33,439 nucleotides of DNA from an uncultured Verrucomicrobia subdivision 3 bacterium (GTDB taxonomy: Bacteria; Verrucomicrobiota; Verrucomicrobiia; Limisphaerales; UBA11358), in contig CAINLR010000043.1 of NCBI GenBank assembly GCA_903850425.1, positions 1 through 33,439 of the forward strand. The letters run 5' to 3'. Under the pieces are notes generated by a model that worked only from the letters and a program-made list of their open reading frames with translations, made no database searches and had not been told where the DNA came from. Numbering within the stretch: position 1 is the stretch's first letter; every line of letters starts with the position of its first letter. Both the position numbers and the translations under genes were made by a program. Below are positions 7,665 through 14,653 of the stretch, piece after piece.

Positions 7665-9253
7665 ATCGGATTCTTCGTCCACAGACCGTTCACAATGCGC
7701 CAGATCTCGCGCGGGTTCGCATTCTGCAATTCCACGGGCAGCAACGCGTCGGGCGCGTTTTGAAAACAGACCGGGCGCACGAACCGCTGAATCGCCAGCG
7801 CCCCGACGGACGTGGTCGCAGGCGCGCAGGTTGCGGGATAGGGTCCGCCGTGAACCATCGCGTGACAGACTTCCACGCCGGTGGGAAAACCATTGAAGAT
7901 CACACGCCCGGCGAGTTGGGCGAGTAACCCAGCGAGATCCCGGACATCCGCCTCACCATCTGAGATGCCGCTATGCAGTGTCGCCGTGAGATTTCCTCCA
8001 GCGAGCGCGATGGTCTCGCGCAAGTCTGCAATGTCGCGACAGCAGATGACCACTGCGCCCGGACCGAAGGCTTCTTCCTGCAATTCGCCATGCGCACGCC
8101 ACGTCGCGGCATCCACGGCAAACAACTGCGGCGACATGGCGGCGAAGCCAGACGGTGCTTTCGCAAGGATGGTGCGGACGCCGGAAATTTTCTGAAACGC
8201 CGTCGTTGCACCGCAAAAATTCTTTTGCATGTCGGCGGCGAGCATTGTCGTGGCCGGAACGGCAGCCATCTGTTTGGCCAGTTGCGCAATAAAATGATCC
8301 GACGCGGCACCGCTGATCACAAAAACCAAACCCGGCTTGGTGCAGAACTGGCCGGCACCGGCGGTGATGGATTGCGCGAGGCCGACGGCGATGGCGTCGC
8401 CGCGCTCGGCGATGGCGCCGGGCGAAATCACCAGCGGATTCACACTGCCCATTTCCGCGAAGACCGGAATCGGCACCGGCCGCGCTGAAGCGAGATCGAA
8501 CAGCGCGCGCCCGGCACGCTTCGAGCCGGTGAAGCCCACGGCTTGCGTGGCGGGATGTTTCACCAGCGCCTGACCAACCGTCGCGCCGGGGCCTTGCAGC
8601 AGTTGGAAAATTTCTGTGGGTAATCCGCATTCTTTCAATGCGGCGAGAACGGCCTGCGTGAACAGTTCGTTAACGCCCGGATGACGTTCGTGCGCCTTGA
8701 TGACGACGGGATTGCCCGCCGCCAGCGCGGATGCGGTGTCGCCGCCGCAGGCCCCGTAGGCAAACGGAAAATTGCCCGCGCCGAAAACCACCACCGGACC
8801 GATCGGGCGCGCCACGCGGCGAACGTCCGGCTTGGGCAGCGGCTGGCGCTGCGGATCAGCGGTATCAATGACCGCGTTGGTCCACGAACCTTCGCGCAGG
8901 ACTTCGGCAAAATGTTTGAGTTGGTTGCACGTGCGGGCGCGCTCGCCGGTGAGGCGCGCGGGCGGCAGGCCGGTTTCCAATTGGGCGCGCTGGAGGAGTT
9001 CGTCGCCGAGCGCCAGGATCTGCGCGGCGATGGCTTCCAGCAGTTGCACGCGGCGCTCGACGGAGAGTTCGCGCGTGACGGTGAAGGCGCGCTGCGCCGA
9101 CTGCATCGCGGCATCCACTTCGGCTTGGGTCGCGTGGGCGAAGGCGGGCATGAGCGTCTCACCAGTGGCGGGATTCACCGCGTGCAAAGTATCCGTGCCG
9201 CTGGCCAGCCAGTGGCCGTCGATCAGTTGCTGACCGGTTAATGGAATGTTCAT
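7655..9253 (-). CDS. Alpha-ketoglutarate semialdehyde dehydrogenase (ALDH superfamily)
   Basis: Oxidises 2,5-dioxopentanoate to 2-oxoglutarate with NAD(P)+, the last step of hydroxyproline (and also pentose or glucarate) oxidation. The sequence resembles the KGSADH class III group: GAGNFPFAYGACGGDTASAL, the catalytic Glu in FAEMGSVNP and the catalytic Cys in AGAGQFCTKPG. ATG 9253 (MNIPLTGQQLIDG) is chosen; the frame is open to 9325, but the extra 24 residues do not look conserved. The product is 532 residues. It lies on the opposite strand and converges with the dehydrogenase gene, so it must have its own promoter in the 9254-9607 spacer. It completes the pathway encoded by the plus-strand genes. 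Confidence 0.9.
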   Translation of the reverse strand: MNIPLTGQQLIDGHWLASGTDTLHAVNPATGETLMPAFAHATQAEVDAAMQSAQRAFTVTRELSVERRVQLLEAIAAQILALGDELLQRAQLETGLPPARLTGERARTCNQLKHFAEVLREGSWTNAVIDTADPQRQPLPKPDVRRVARPIGPVVVFGAGNFPFAYGACGGDTASALAAGNPVVIKAHERHPGVNELFTQAVLAALKECGLPTEIFQLLQGPGATVGQALVKHPATQAVGFTGSKRAGRALFDLASARPVPIPVFAEMGSVNPLVISPGAIAERGDAIAVGLAQSITAGAGQFCTKPGLVFVISGAASDHFIAQLAKQMAAVPATTMLAADMQKNFCGATTAFQKISGVRTILAKAPSGFAAMSPQLFAVDAATWRAHGELQEEAFGPGAVVICCRDIADLRETIALAGGNLTATLHSGISDGEADVRDLAGLLAQLAGRVIFNGFPTGVEVCHAMVHGGPYPATCAPATTSVGALAIQRFVRPVCFQNAPDALLPVELQNANPREIWRIVNGLWTKNPIQA

Positions 9254-9607
9254 GGCCGCAAGTTTGGCGGGAATCGGTTGGCTGGCAATCTGGAAAATTG
9301 GGGGAGAACGCTTTCGAACAACCAAGCAGCGAAGGAACCCAGCAGCAATGGCCAGATGGAATGGAAGCGCGGCTGTATTGCCGAGACCGGCCGCAGCTCA
9401 TTCGAAATTCGAGAATCCTCCCTAAATTGCGCGTCCGCCGCGTAGTCGCCACTGCGGCTGGTCCTCAGCAGACACCGCCGCGCTCATATAATGCCGCACA
9501 TCCGATGGGAATTCGCAGGCACCCGGCGGCAACGGGTTTTGCGTGTTGGCTTTTTCCCCCGTTTCTTCCGCTTTGTTTCTGGCGGCCTTTGTGGTTAGCT
9601 TTTCCCC
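9254..9607. other. Divergent spacer without a convincing gene
   Basis: 354 nt between the minus-strand aldehyde dehydrogenase and the plus-strand LURP-one-related gene. It should hold both promoters, but I cannot identify convincing -35/-10 pairs. The last 40 nt (9568-9607) belong to a leader repeat also found at 10178. A GC-rich stretch around 9365-9405 (gcggctg ... ggccgcagc) could fold into a hairpin. ORFs through this region show no recognisable protein. Confidence 0.6.
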
Positions 9608-9610
9608 ATG
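9568..9610 (+). repeat. 43-nt leader repeat, copy 1, ending at an ATG
   Basis: Ungapped comparison with 10178-10220 gives 33 identities in 43 positions, and both copies end exactly on an ATG. The pattern (ccgctt ... cctttg-g-ttag ... cccatg) resembles a dispersed intergenic repeat. Here it forms the immediate leader of the LURP-one-related gene and therefore occupies the ribosome-binding region; no purine-rich Shine-Dalgarno is visible. Confidence 0.65.
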
Positions 9611-10099
9611 CGCTACCTGATGAAGCAAAAACTGTTTTGTTTTGGCGACGATTTCACCATCAAAAGCGAAGCCGGGGACGACGTGTATTTCGTGGATGGC
9701 AAGGTCTTCACCCTCGGCAAAAAGCTTTCCTTCCAGGACCTGCATGGCCAGGAACTCGCCTTCATCCAACAGAAGCTCTTGTCGTGGGGACCAACTTACG
9801 AAATCTATCGCGAGGGCCAGCTCGCGGCCGTCGTGAAGAAGCATCTCTTCACTCTTTTCCGCTGCGCCTTCACGGTGGATGTGCCTGGCCCGGACGATAT
9901 CGAAGCGCAAGGCAGTTTTCTCGACATGGAATACACCTTCACGCGCGGCGGGCGGCAGGTCGCGGAAGTCTCCAAGCGCTGGTTCTCATTCGGCGACACC
10001 TACGGCGTAGATATCGCCGATGGCGAAGATCAAATCCTGCTGCTCGCCAGCACGGTGGTAATTGACATGGTCTGTCATGCCGACGGCAAGAATCGCTGA
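9608..10099 (+). CDS. LURP-one-related (Tubby-like C-terminal) family protein
   Basis: 163 residues beginning MRYLMKQKLFCFGDDFTIK, typical of bacterial members of the LURP-one-related/LOR family, which form a beta-barrel around a helix. Conserved features include the aromatic FGDDF start, repeated beta-hairpins with VYFVDGK and YEIYREGQ, the central RCAFTVDVPGPDD and the C-terminal helix LLLASTVVIDMVCH. There is no signal peptide, so it is probably cytoplasmic or membrane-associated. The molecular function of bacterial members is not established. It stands alone, followed at 10109 by a palindrome. Confidence 0.82.
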   Translation: MRYLMKQKLFCFGDDFTIKSEAGDDVYFVDGKVFTLGKKLSFQDLHGQELAFIQQKLLSWGPTYEIYREGQLAAVVKKHLFTLFRCAFTVDVPGPDDIEAQGSFLDMEYTFTRGGRQVAEVSKRWFSFGDTYGVDIADGEDQILLLASTVVIDMVCHADGKNR

Positions 10100-10108
10100 A
10101 AACTGGGG

Positions 10109-10176
10109 AAACATTCAACAATCAACATTGAACGCCGAACACTCAATGGATATTGAGCGTTGAATGTTGAATGTTT
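10109..10176. repeat. Imperfect palindrome downstream of the LURP-one-related gene
   Basis: aaacattcaac (10109-10119) mirrors gttgaatgttt (10166-10176), and inner segments ctcaat and attgag pair around tggat, with small insertions in the left arm. It starts 9 nt after the stop codon and could serve as a transcription terminator or 3' stabilising hairpin. It also has the look of a dispersed AT-rich intergenic repeat. Confidence 0.7.
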
Positions 10177-10177
10177 T

Positions 10178-10220
10178 CCGCTTCGTGTCTTGGCACCTTT
10201 GTTGTTAGATTTCCCACATG
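10178..10220 (+). repeat. 43-nt leader repeat, copy 2, ending at an ATG
   Basis: Second copy of the 9568-9610 sequence (33/43 identical without gaps). The terminal ATG (10218) opens a 40-codon ORF that overlaps the start of the GH172 gene. Confidence 0.65.
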
Positions 10221-10340
10221 TCCGCTGAACCAGAAAATTTGCACGGACGGAAAACCCTCGGCGGCCGCGCCCAGCTAATCGAGGTGGCGCACATTTGCCC
10301 GGCCACGCAACCGTCCGGTAAAAAATCCCCCTCCCTATGA
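10218..10340 (+). CDS. Small ORF (40 aa) overlapping the GH172 start
   Basis: The frame starts at ATG 10218, encodes 40 residues (beginning MSAEPENLHGRKTLGGRAQ) and stops at TGA 10338-10340, so it shares ATGA with the GH172 start at 10337. That arrangement would allow translational coupling, as for a leader peptide. I recognise no family. No good Shine-Dalgarno precedes it, and the ATG belongs to a repeat, so it may equally be a chance frame or a gene remnant. Confidence 0.3.
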   Translation: MSAEPENLHGRKTLGGRAQLIEVAHICPATQPSGKKSPSL

Positions 10341-12367
10341 ATCGCCACGCCTCAATTCTCTTCGCGGCCTTATTGATCTCCACCTCGCCTGCATTCAGCG
10401 CCGAGTCGGCGAGCCAGGTGCTGACTTACGTTGATCTGGTGCAGCGCCTCACCGATCTCGAACATCTGGCCACGCTGCCGGCGGTGGGCGAAAAGACGGC
10501 GCAATTTTCCAGCTACGACCGCGCCAGCCGTTACGACGAAAGCACTGGCAAATACATTGGCTGGGATGCGAATGGCGACAATGACGGCGTGATTCGCAAG
10601 GAAGCCGGCAAATTCGTGCTCGCGGAAATGACCGGCCCCGGTTGCATCTGGCGCATCTGGTCGGCAGCCCCGAAGCGCGGGCATGTGCGCATCTACTTGG
10701 ACGGCGACGCCAATCCGGCCGTGGATTTGCCGTTTGCGGAATATTTCTCCGGCCAGCAAGCGCCGTTCACGCGCGCCGCGATCGTTCACACGGTCGCCCA
10801 AGGCTGCAACAACTACACGCCGATTCCATTTCAAAAATCCTGCAAGATCGTCGCGGATGAAGGTTGGGGCGCCTATTACCACTTTGGCTACACGACTTAT
10901 CCGGCGGGCACGCAGGTGCCGACGTTCAAGCGCGAATTGTCGCCGGAAGAAAATGCGGCGCTCGATGCTGCAGACAAAGTTTTGAGCCACGGTGGCCCGC
11001 GCGAATTTCCCCATGGCCACGCCTCTACCAGTGGCGAGGGCCTGCTCTCTGGTCGCGGCGATTCCGGGAGCGAGCCGAGCGGCTCGGGCGCGATCACCGG
11101 CATCCGCGTCCGTTTCGATCCGCCGCTCACGCCGGCTGACCGCGACCTGCTGCGCGAAATCTCGCTTCAGATTCAGTGGGATGGTGAAGGCTCGCCGTCG
11201 GTGTGGGCACCGCTCGGCGACTTTTTTGGCACCGCGCCCGGCGCGAATGTCTATCGCTCGCTGCCGTGCGGCTACACGGAGGACGGCTGGTTTTACGCGA
11301 ACTGGTATATGCCCTTCACCAACGGCGCGAAGATCCATTTCGTCAACGAAGGCTCGAACAACCATCAGTTCAAATACGAAATTTACAGTGAAGAAATCCA
11401 CGGCGACCTCATGCGCTTTGGACGTTTCCACGCAAAGTGGCATCGCGACGCGTTGCTGCCGACGGAGCCGGAGCGCCAGATTGACTGGCCGCTGCTCAAG
11501 ACCACTGGCGCCGGCCGGTTCGTCGGCGTGATGCTGCACGTCTGGAATCCGCGCAGCGGCTGGTGGGGCGAGGGCGACGAAAAGTTTTTCGTGGACGGTG
11601 AAAAATTTCCTTCCACCTTCGGCACCGGCTCGGAAGATTATTTTGGCTACGCGTGGTGCAATCCGACCCCGTTTCAAAACGCGTATCACAACCAGACGCA
11701 CAACGATGGCAACAACAAGGGCCACGTCTCCGTGAACCGCTGGCACATCTCCGATCAGATTCCGTTTACCAAACAATTCGAGGGCGACATCGAAAAATAT
11801 TACGCGAACGACCGCCCAACGCGCTACGCTTCCACGGTGTTCTGGTATCTCGCGCCGGGTGGTCGCGATCCTTACTCGCCGGCGTCGCTGGCCGACCGCA
11901 CCAATTATTTCGCGCTGCCTGCCGTCAAAAGAACTCCCGGCGTCATCGAGGCCGAGCATTTGAAAGTCCTTTCCAAAACCGGCGGCAATCCATCGGAGCA
12001 AGATATGTCTGCATGGGGCGAAAAATGGAGCAATGAAGCTCAGCTCTGGTGGACCGGAGCCAGGCCCGGTGACAAACTCGAACTCGCGCTGCCCGTCGCC
12101 AAGGCTGGCAAATATCGCCTGCTCGCCCAATTGACCAAGGCCGTGGACTACGGCATCGTGCAGTTCTCGCTCGATGGAAAAACAATCAGCGGGCCGGTGG
12201 ATCTGTTCCACAACGGCGTCATTCCCAGCGGCGAAATTGAGTTGGCCACCGCTGACCTTGCGGCAGGCCAGCATCGGCTGGGTGTCGAGATCACCGGCGC
12301 GAATCCGGAGGCCGTGAGGAGTTTCATGTTTGGCTGTGACTATGTGAAGCTGCTGGAGGTGCGCTAA
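10337..12367 (+). CDS. Secreted DUF2961 / glycoside hydrolase family 172 protein
   Basis: 676 residues. A signal peptide (about 1-22, ending PAFSA) precedes a DUF2961/GH172 domain over roughly residues 30-480. Typical blocks are the N-terminal YDRASRYDESTGKYIGWDANGD, EMTGPGCIWRIWSA, IYLDGDANP and FGTGSEDYFGYAW. GH172 enzymes act on alpha-fructofuranosyl or arabinofuranosyl linkages (family knowledge); the substrate here is unknown. The C-terminal part from about 535 is a beta-rich module (GVIEAEHLKVL ... GKYRLLAQL) resembling carbohydrate-binding jelly rolls. Residues about 217-252 are Gly/Ser/His-rich and atypical, encoded by a stretch with a short perfect palindrome, and may be an inserted element. 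The start overlaps a 40-codon ORF. It probably acts in the periplasm or outside the cell on polysaccharide. Confidence 0.9.
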   Translation: MNRHASILFAALLISTSPAFSAESASQVLTYVDLVQRLTDLEHLATLPAVGEKTAQFSSYDRASRYDESTGKYIGWDANGDNDGVIRKEAGKFVLAEMTGPGCIWRIWSAAPKRGHVRIYLDGDANPAVDLPFAEYFSGQQAPFTRAAIVHTVAQGCNNYTPIPFQKSCKIVADEGWGAYYHFGYTTYPAGTQVPTFKRELSPEENAALDAADKVLSHGGPREFPHGHASTSGEGLLSGRGDSGSEPSGSGAITGIRVRFDPPLTPADRDLLREISLQIQWDGEGSPSVWAPLGDFFGTAPGANVYRSLPCGYTEDGWFYANWYMPFTNGAKIHFVNEGSNNHQFKYEIYSEEIHGDLMRFGRFHAKWHRDALLPTEPERQIDWPLLKTTGAGRFVGVMLHVWNPRSGWWGEGDEKFFVDGEKFPSTFGTGSEDYFGYAWCNPTPFQNAYHNQTHNDGNNKGHVSVNRWHISDQIPFTKQFEGDIEKYYANDRPTRYASTVFWYLAPGGRDPYSPASLADRTNYFALPAVKRTPGVIEAEHLKVLSKTGGNPSEQDMSAWGEKWSNEAQLWWTGARPGDKLELALPVAKAGKYRLLAQLTKAVDYGIVQFSLDGKTISGPVDLFHNGVIPSGEIELATADLAAGQHRLGVEITGANPEAVRSFMFGCDYVKLLEVR

Positions 12368-12427
12368 AATTGAAAAGTCACATTCCTTTTAGCTTGCGCG
12401 CGCCGCTGAGTTCGGGGAAATAGAAGC

Positions 12428-12871
12428 ATGGATTGTCCGGCTTGTTCCCATGCGCTGACCGAAATTCAGGTTGGCTCCGTGAAACTCGACGTCTGCGCCG
12501 GCGGCTGCGCAGGCATCTGGTTCGACGCTTTTGAATTGCAGCGCGTGGAAAAAGAACATTCCGGCATCGGCGACGCGCTGGTGAACGTCCCCCGCGACCC
12601 CGCGTTGCAAGTGGATTTTTCCTTCAAACGCAGTTGCCCGCGCTGCGACGACATCAAGCTCAAGCGCCATTTTTTCAGCGCCCGCAAGGAAGTCGAGGTG
12701 GACCAATGCCCCAACTGCGGCGGCTACTGGCTGGATGCGGGCGAATTGGAAAAAATCCACGCGGAAAAAGTCCGCGCCGCCGAGGAGGCACACTTGGCCG
12801 ACACGAACATTTCCATGGCCGCCATCCGCTTCCTCTATCGCCAGCGGCTGCAGGAACGGCCGCCGCTGTGA
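12428..12871 (+). CDS. Double zinc-ribbon protein (zf-TFIIB-like)
   Basis: 147 residues with two zinc ribbons. The first uses Cys3, Cys6, Cys23 and Cys27, the second Cys70, Cys73, Cys94 and Cys97. Each ends in the family signature W[FL]DA[FG]EL after the second knuckle. The C-terminal 40 residues are helical and charged. Bacterial proteins of this kind are widespread and their role is unknown; nucleic-acid or protein binding is a guess. It follows the GH172 gene by 60 nt on the same strand. Confidence 0.85.
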   Translation: MDCPACSHALTEIQVGSVKLDVCAGGCAGIWFDAFELQRVEKEHSGIGDALVNVPRDPALQVDFSFKRSCPRCDDIKLKRHFFSARKEVEVDQCPNCGGYWLDAGELEKIHAEKVRAAEEAHLADTNISMAAIRFLYRQRLQERPPL

Positions 12872-13083
12872 GCGACGGGAATTGCCGATTGGAGTTTTCG
12901 CTTGCGATTCAGCCAGAGCCACGCCGACCCTTGCCGGATGCGCGTCAACGCCCGATCCGCCGCCCGGCCAGGGCGAGTGGTATGGCTTTCCAGATGTTCG
13001 CCCGCATGCGCGTCAACACCGTTCATTCCAATGAATGTTCACGTTGAGCCGGTCATTACCTGCCAACCATATTCAGTTTCAAG

Positions 13084-14454
13084 TTATGCCGGCGGCGGCA
13101 GCCGCAGCGTCGCCTCCAGCGGCGGCAGTTCGGCCAGGTCTTTTCCGCCCGTGCCGCCGCCGAGCTTCTGCAGTTTTTCGCCCGACGGTTTGATGCGCGA
13201 TTCGTAGCTGCCCACGGCCTGGTTGAATGCCCGGTTCGCCGTGTCGAGTCCGCTGCGGATTTTTTCCAGATGCTCCGTGAACGTGACCACGCGCACAAAA
13301 AGCTCCTGCGCCGCCTCGGCGATCTTCTGCGCGTTCTCCGTCTGCGCATGTTGCTGCCAACTCACGCTCACCGAACGCAACAGCGCGATGAGCGAGGCCG
13401 GTGTCGCCAACAAAATCCGTTTCTCCGCCGCCCAGATAATTAAATCGTGGTCGCCTTCCAGCGCCGCGCTGAACAGCGATTCCGCTGGCACGAACAGCAC
13501 CACGTAGTCCAGCGCGTTCGGAAACAGGCGCGGATAATCGCGGTCGGCCAGCGCCTTGATGGTGCCCTTCAATTTCGCCGCGTGCGCCGCCAGGGCTTCC
13601 GCGCGCTTTTGCGGCTCGGCGGATTCCAGCGCGTTGAGAAAATCAAAATCCGGCACCTTCGCATCCACGATGATGAAGCGGTCGCCGGGCAATTTCACGA
13701 CGAGGTCCGGCCGGTTTTCAGCCGAGGACGTCTGTTCGCTGAAATCGCAATGCGCGCTCATGCCGGCGGCCTCGACGACGCGCCGGAGCGTTTCCTCGCC
13801 CCACTTGCCGCGCGCCTGGTTTGAGTGCAACACCCGTCGGAACTGCTGCGTTTCCTGCGCGAGCGACTGGTTGGATTGCGCCAATGTTTCCAGATGTTTC
13901 TTGACCTCGCCCAGCGCGGACGACTGCGCCGCGCTGCTGGACGACAAGTTTTTCTGATACGTTTCCAACTGTTGTTTGAGCGGTTCCACTAGACCTTTGA
14001 TCGCCTCCTGCCGCTGCGCGAGGTCGCCCTTGGCCGTCTCCTGCAACTTGCCGAAGGTCTGTTCCGCCAGCCGCAAGAATTCCGGCGCGGATTGCTTCAG
14101 CGCATCGGCGCTCAAAGCCTTGAAGGTGTCGCGCAAATCGGCCAGCGCCTTTTCCTGCGCGGCCTTGGCGTCGCGCAAGGTCTGTTCGTGAAGCCGCTTC
14201 TGTTCGTCGAGCAGTTTTTCAGCGGCGGCTTGATTGGCGTAGGCCGTGGCGAAGGCCGACTTGGTTTCGGTCAACTGCTCGCGCGTCGCGCCGAGTTCCG
14301 TCTCGCGCTGCGTGAGTTGCTGGCGCAATTCATTTTCGAGCCGTGAATCGGGCGGAGTAATGGTGGCCTGGCGTGCGCCCAGCAGCCAGCCGATGAACAA
14401 GCCGAGTCCGCCGGCGGTGACGGCGGTGATGAGCAGGGAGAATCCGAGTGGCAT
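13084..14454 (-). CDS. rmuC: DNA recombination protein RmuC
   Basis: 456 residues. The N-terminal membrane anchor (about 4-26) is followed by a long coiled coil (about 37-205). The RmuC core starts with the diagnostic RGKWGE (215-220). A PD-(D/E)xK-like nuclease core follows, with Asp250 and VDAK (Asp264, Lys266). RmuC is proposed to limit inversions at short inverted repeats in E. coli, which is notable in a genome rich in palindromes. It stands alone and is divergent from the histidine kinase gene. Confidence 0.93.
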   Translation of the reverse strand: MPLGFSLLITAVTAGGLGLFIGWLLGARQATITPPDSRLENELRQQLTQRETELGATREQLTETKSAFATAYANQAAAEKLLDEQKRLHEQTLRDAKAAQEKALADLRDTFKALSADALKQSAPEFLRLAEQTFGKLQETAKGDLAQRQEAIKGLVEPLKQQLETYQKNLSSSSAAQSSALGEVKKHLETLAQSNQSLAQETQQFRRVLHSNQARGKWGEETLRRVVEAAGMSAHCDFSEQTSSAENRPDLVVKLPGDRFIIVDAKVPDFDFLNALESAEPQKRAEALAAHAAKLKGTIKALADRDYPRLFPNALDYVVLFVPAESLFSAALEGDHDLIIWAAEKRILLATPASLIALLRSVSVSWQQHAQTENAQKIAEAAQELFVRVVTFTEHLEKIRSGLDTANRAFNQAVGSYESRIKPSGEKLQKLGGGTGGKDLAELPPLEATLRLPPPA

Positions 14455-14653
14455 GATAGTTGGCAGCCCGGTTGACGAGCGGCTGTTTTGCTGGCTGGAG
14501 GTTGACGCAAGCGCGCGGCGGCGTCAAGCCATGCGGGCCATTCAGGTTCGGCCTCAAGCCGGGGCGAAAATAGCCGATGCACAAATGCAGCATTGTGCCG
14601 CTCGCGGTTTTGGTGCAATGAAGCAGTGTCCCGATGAACACAAAATTTTAGCC

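Noticed and set aside
10370-12274. 634-codon ORF on the minus strand
   Set aside because: It lies fully antisense to the GH172 gene, which has a signal peptide and family motifs; the antisense product is Arg/Val/Ala-rich with no recognisable domain.
12936-13017. Direct repeat atgcgcgtcaac at 12938 and 13006
   Set aside because: Only 12 nt long in a GC-rich spacer, with no associated structure; likely chance or a decayed duplication.
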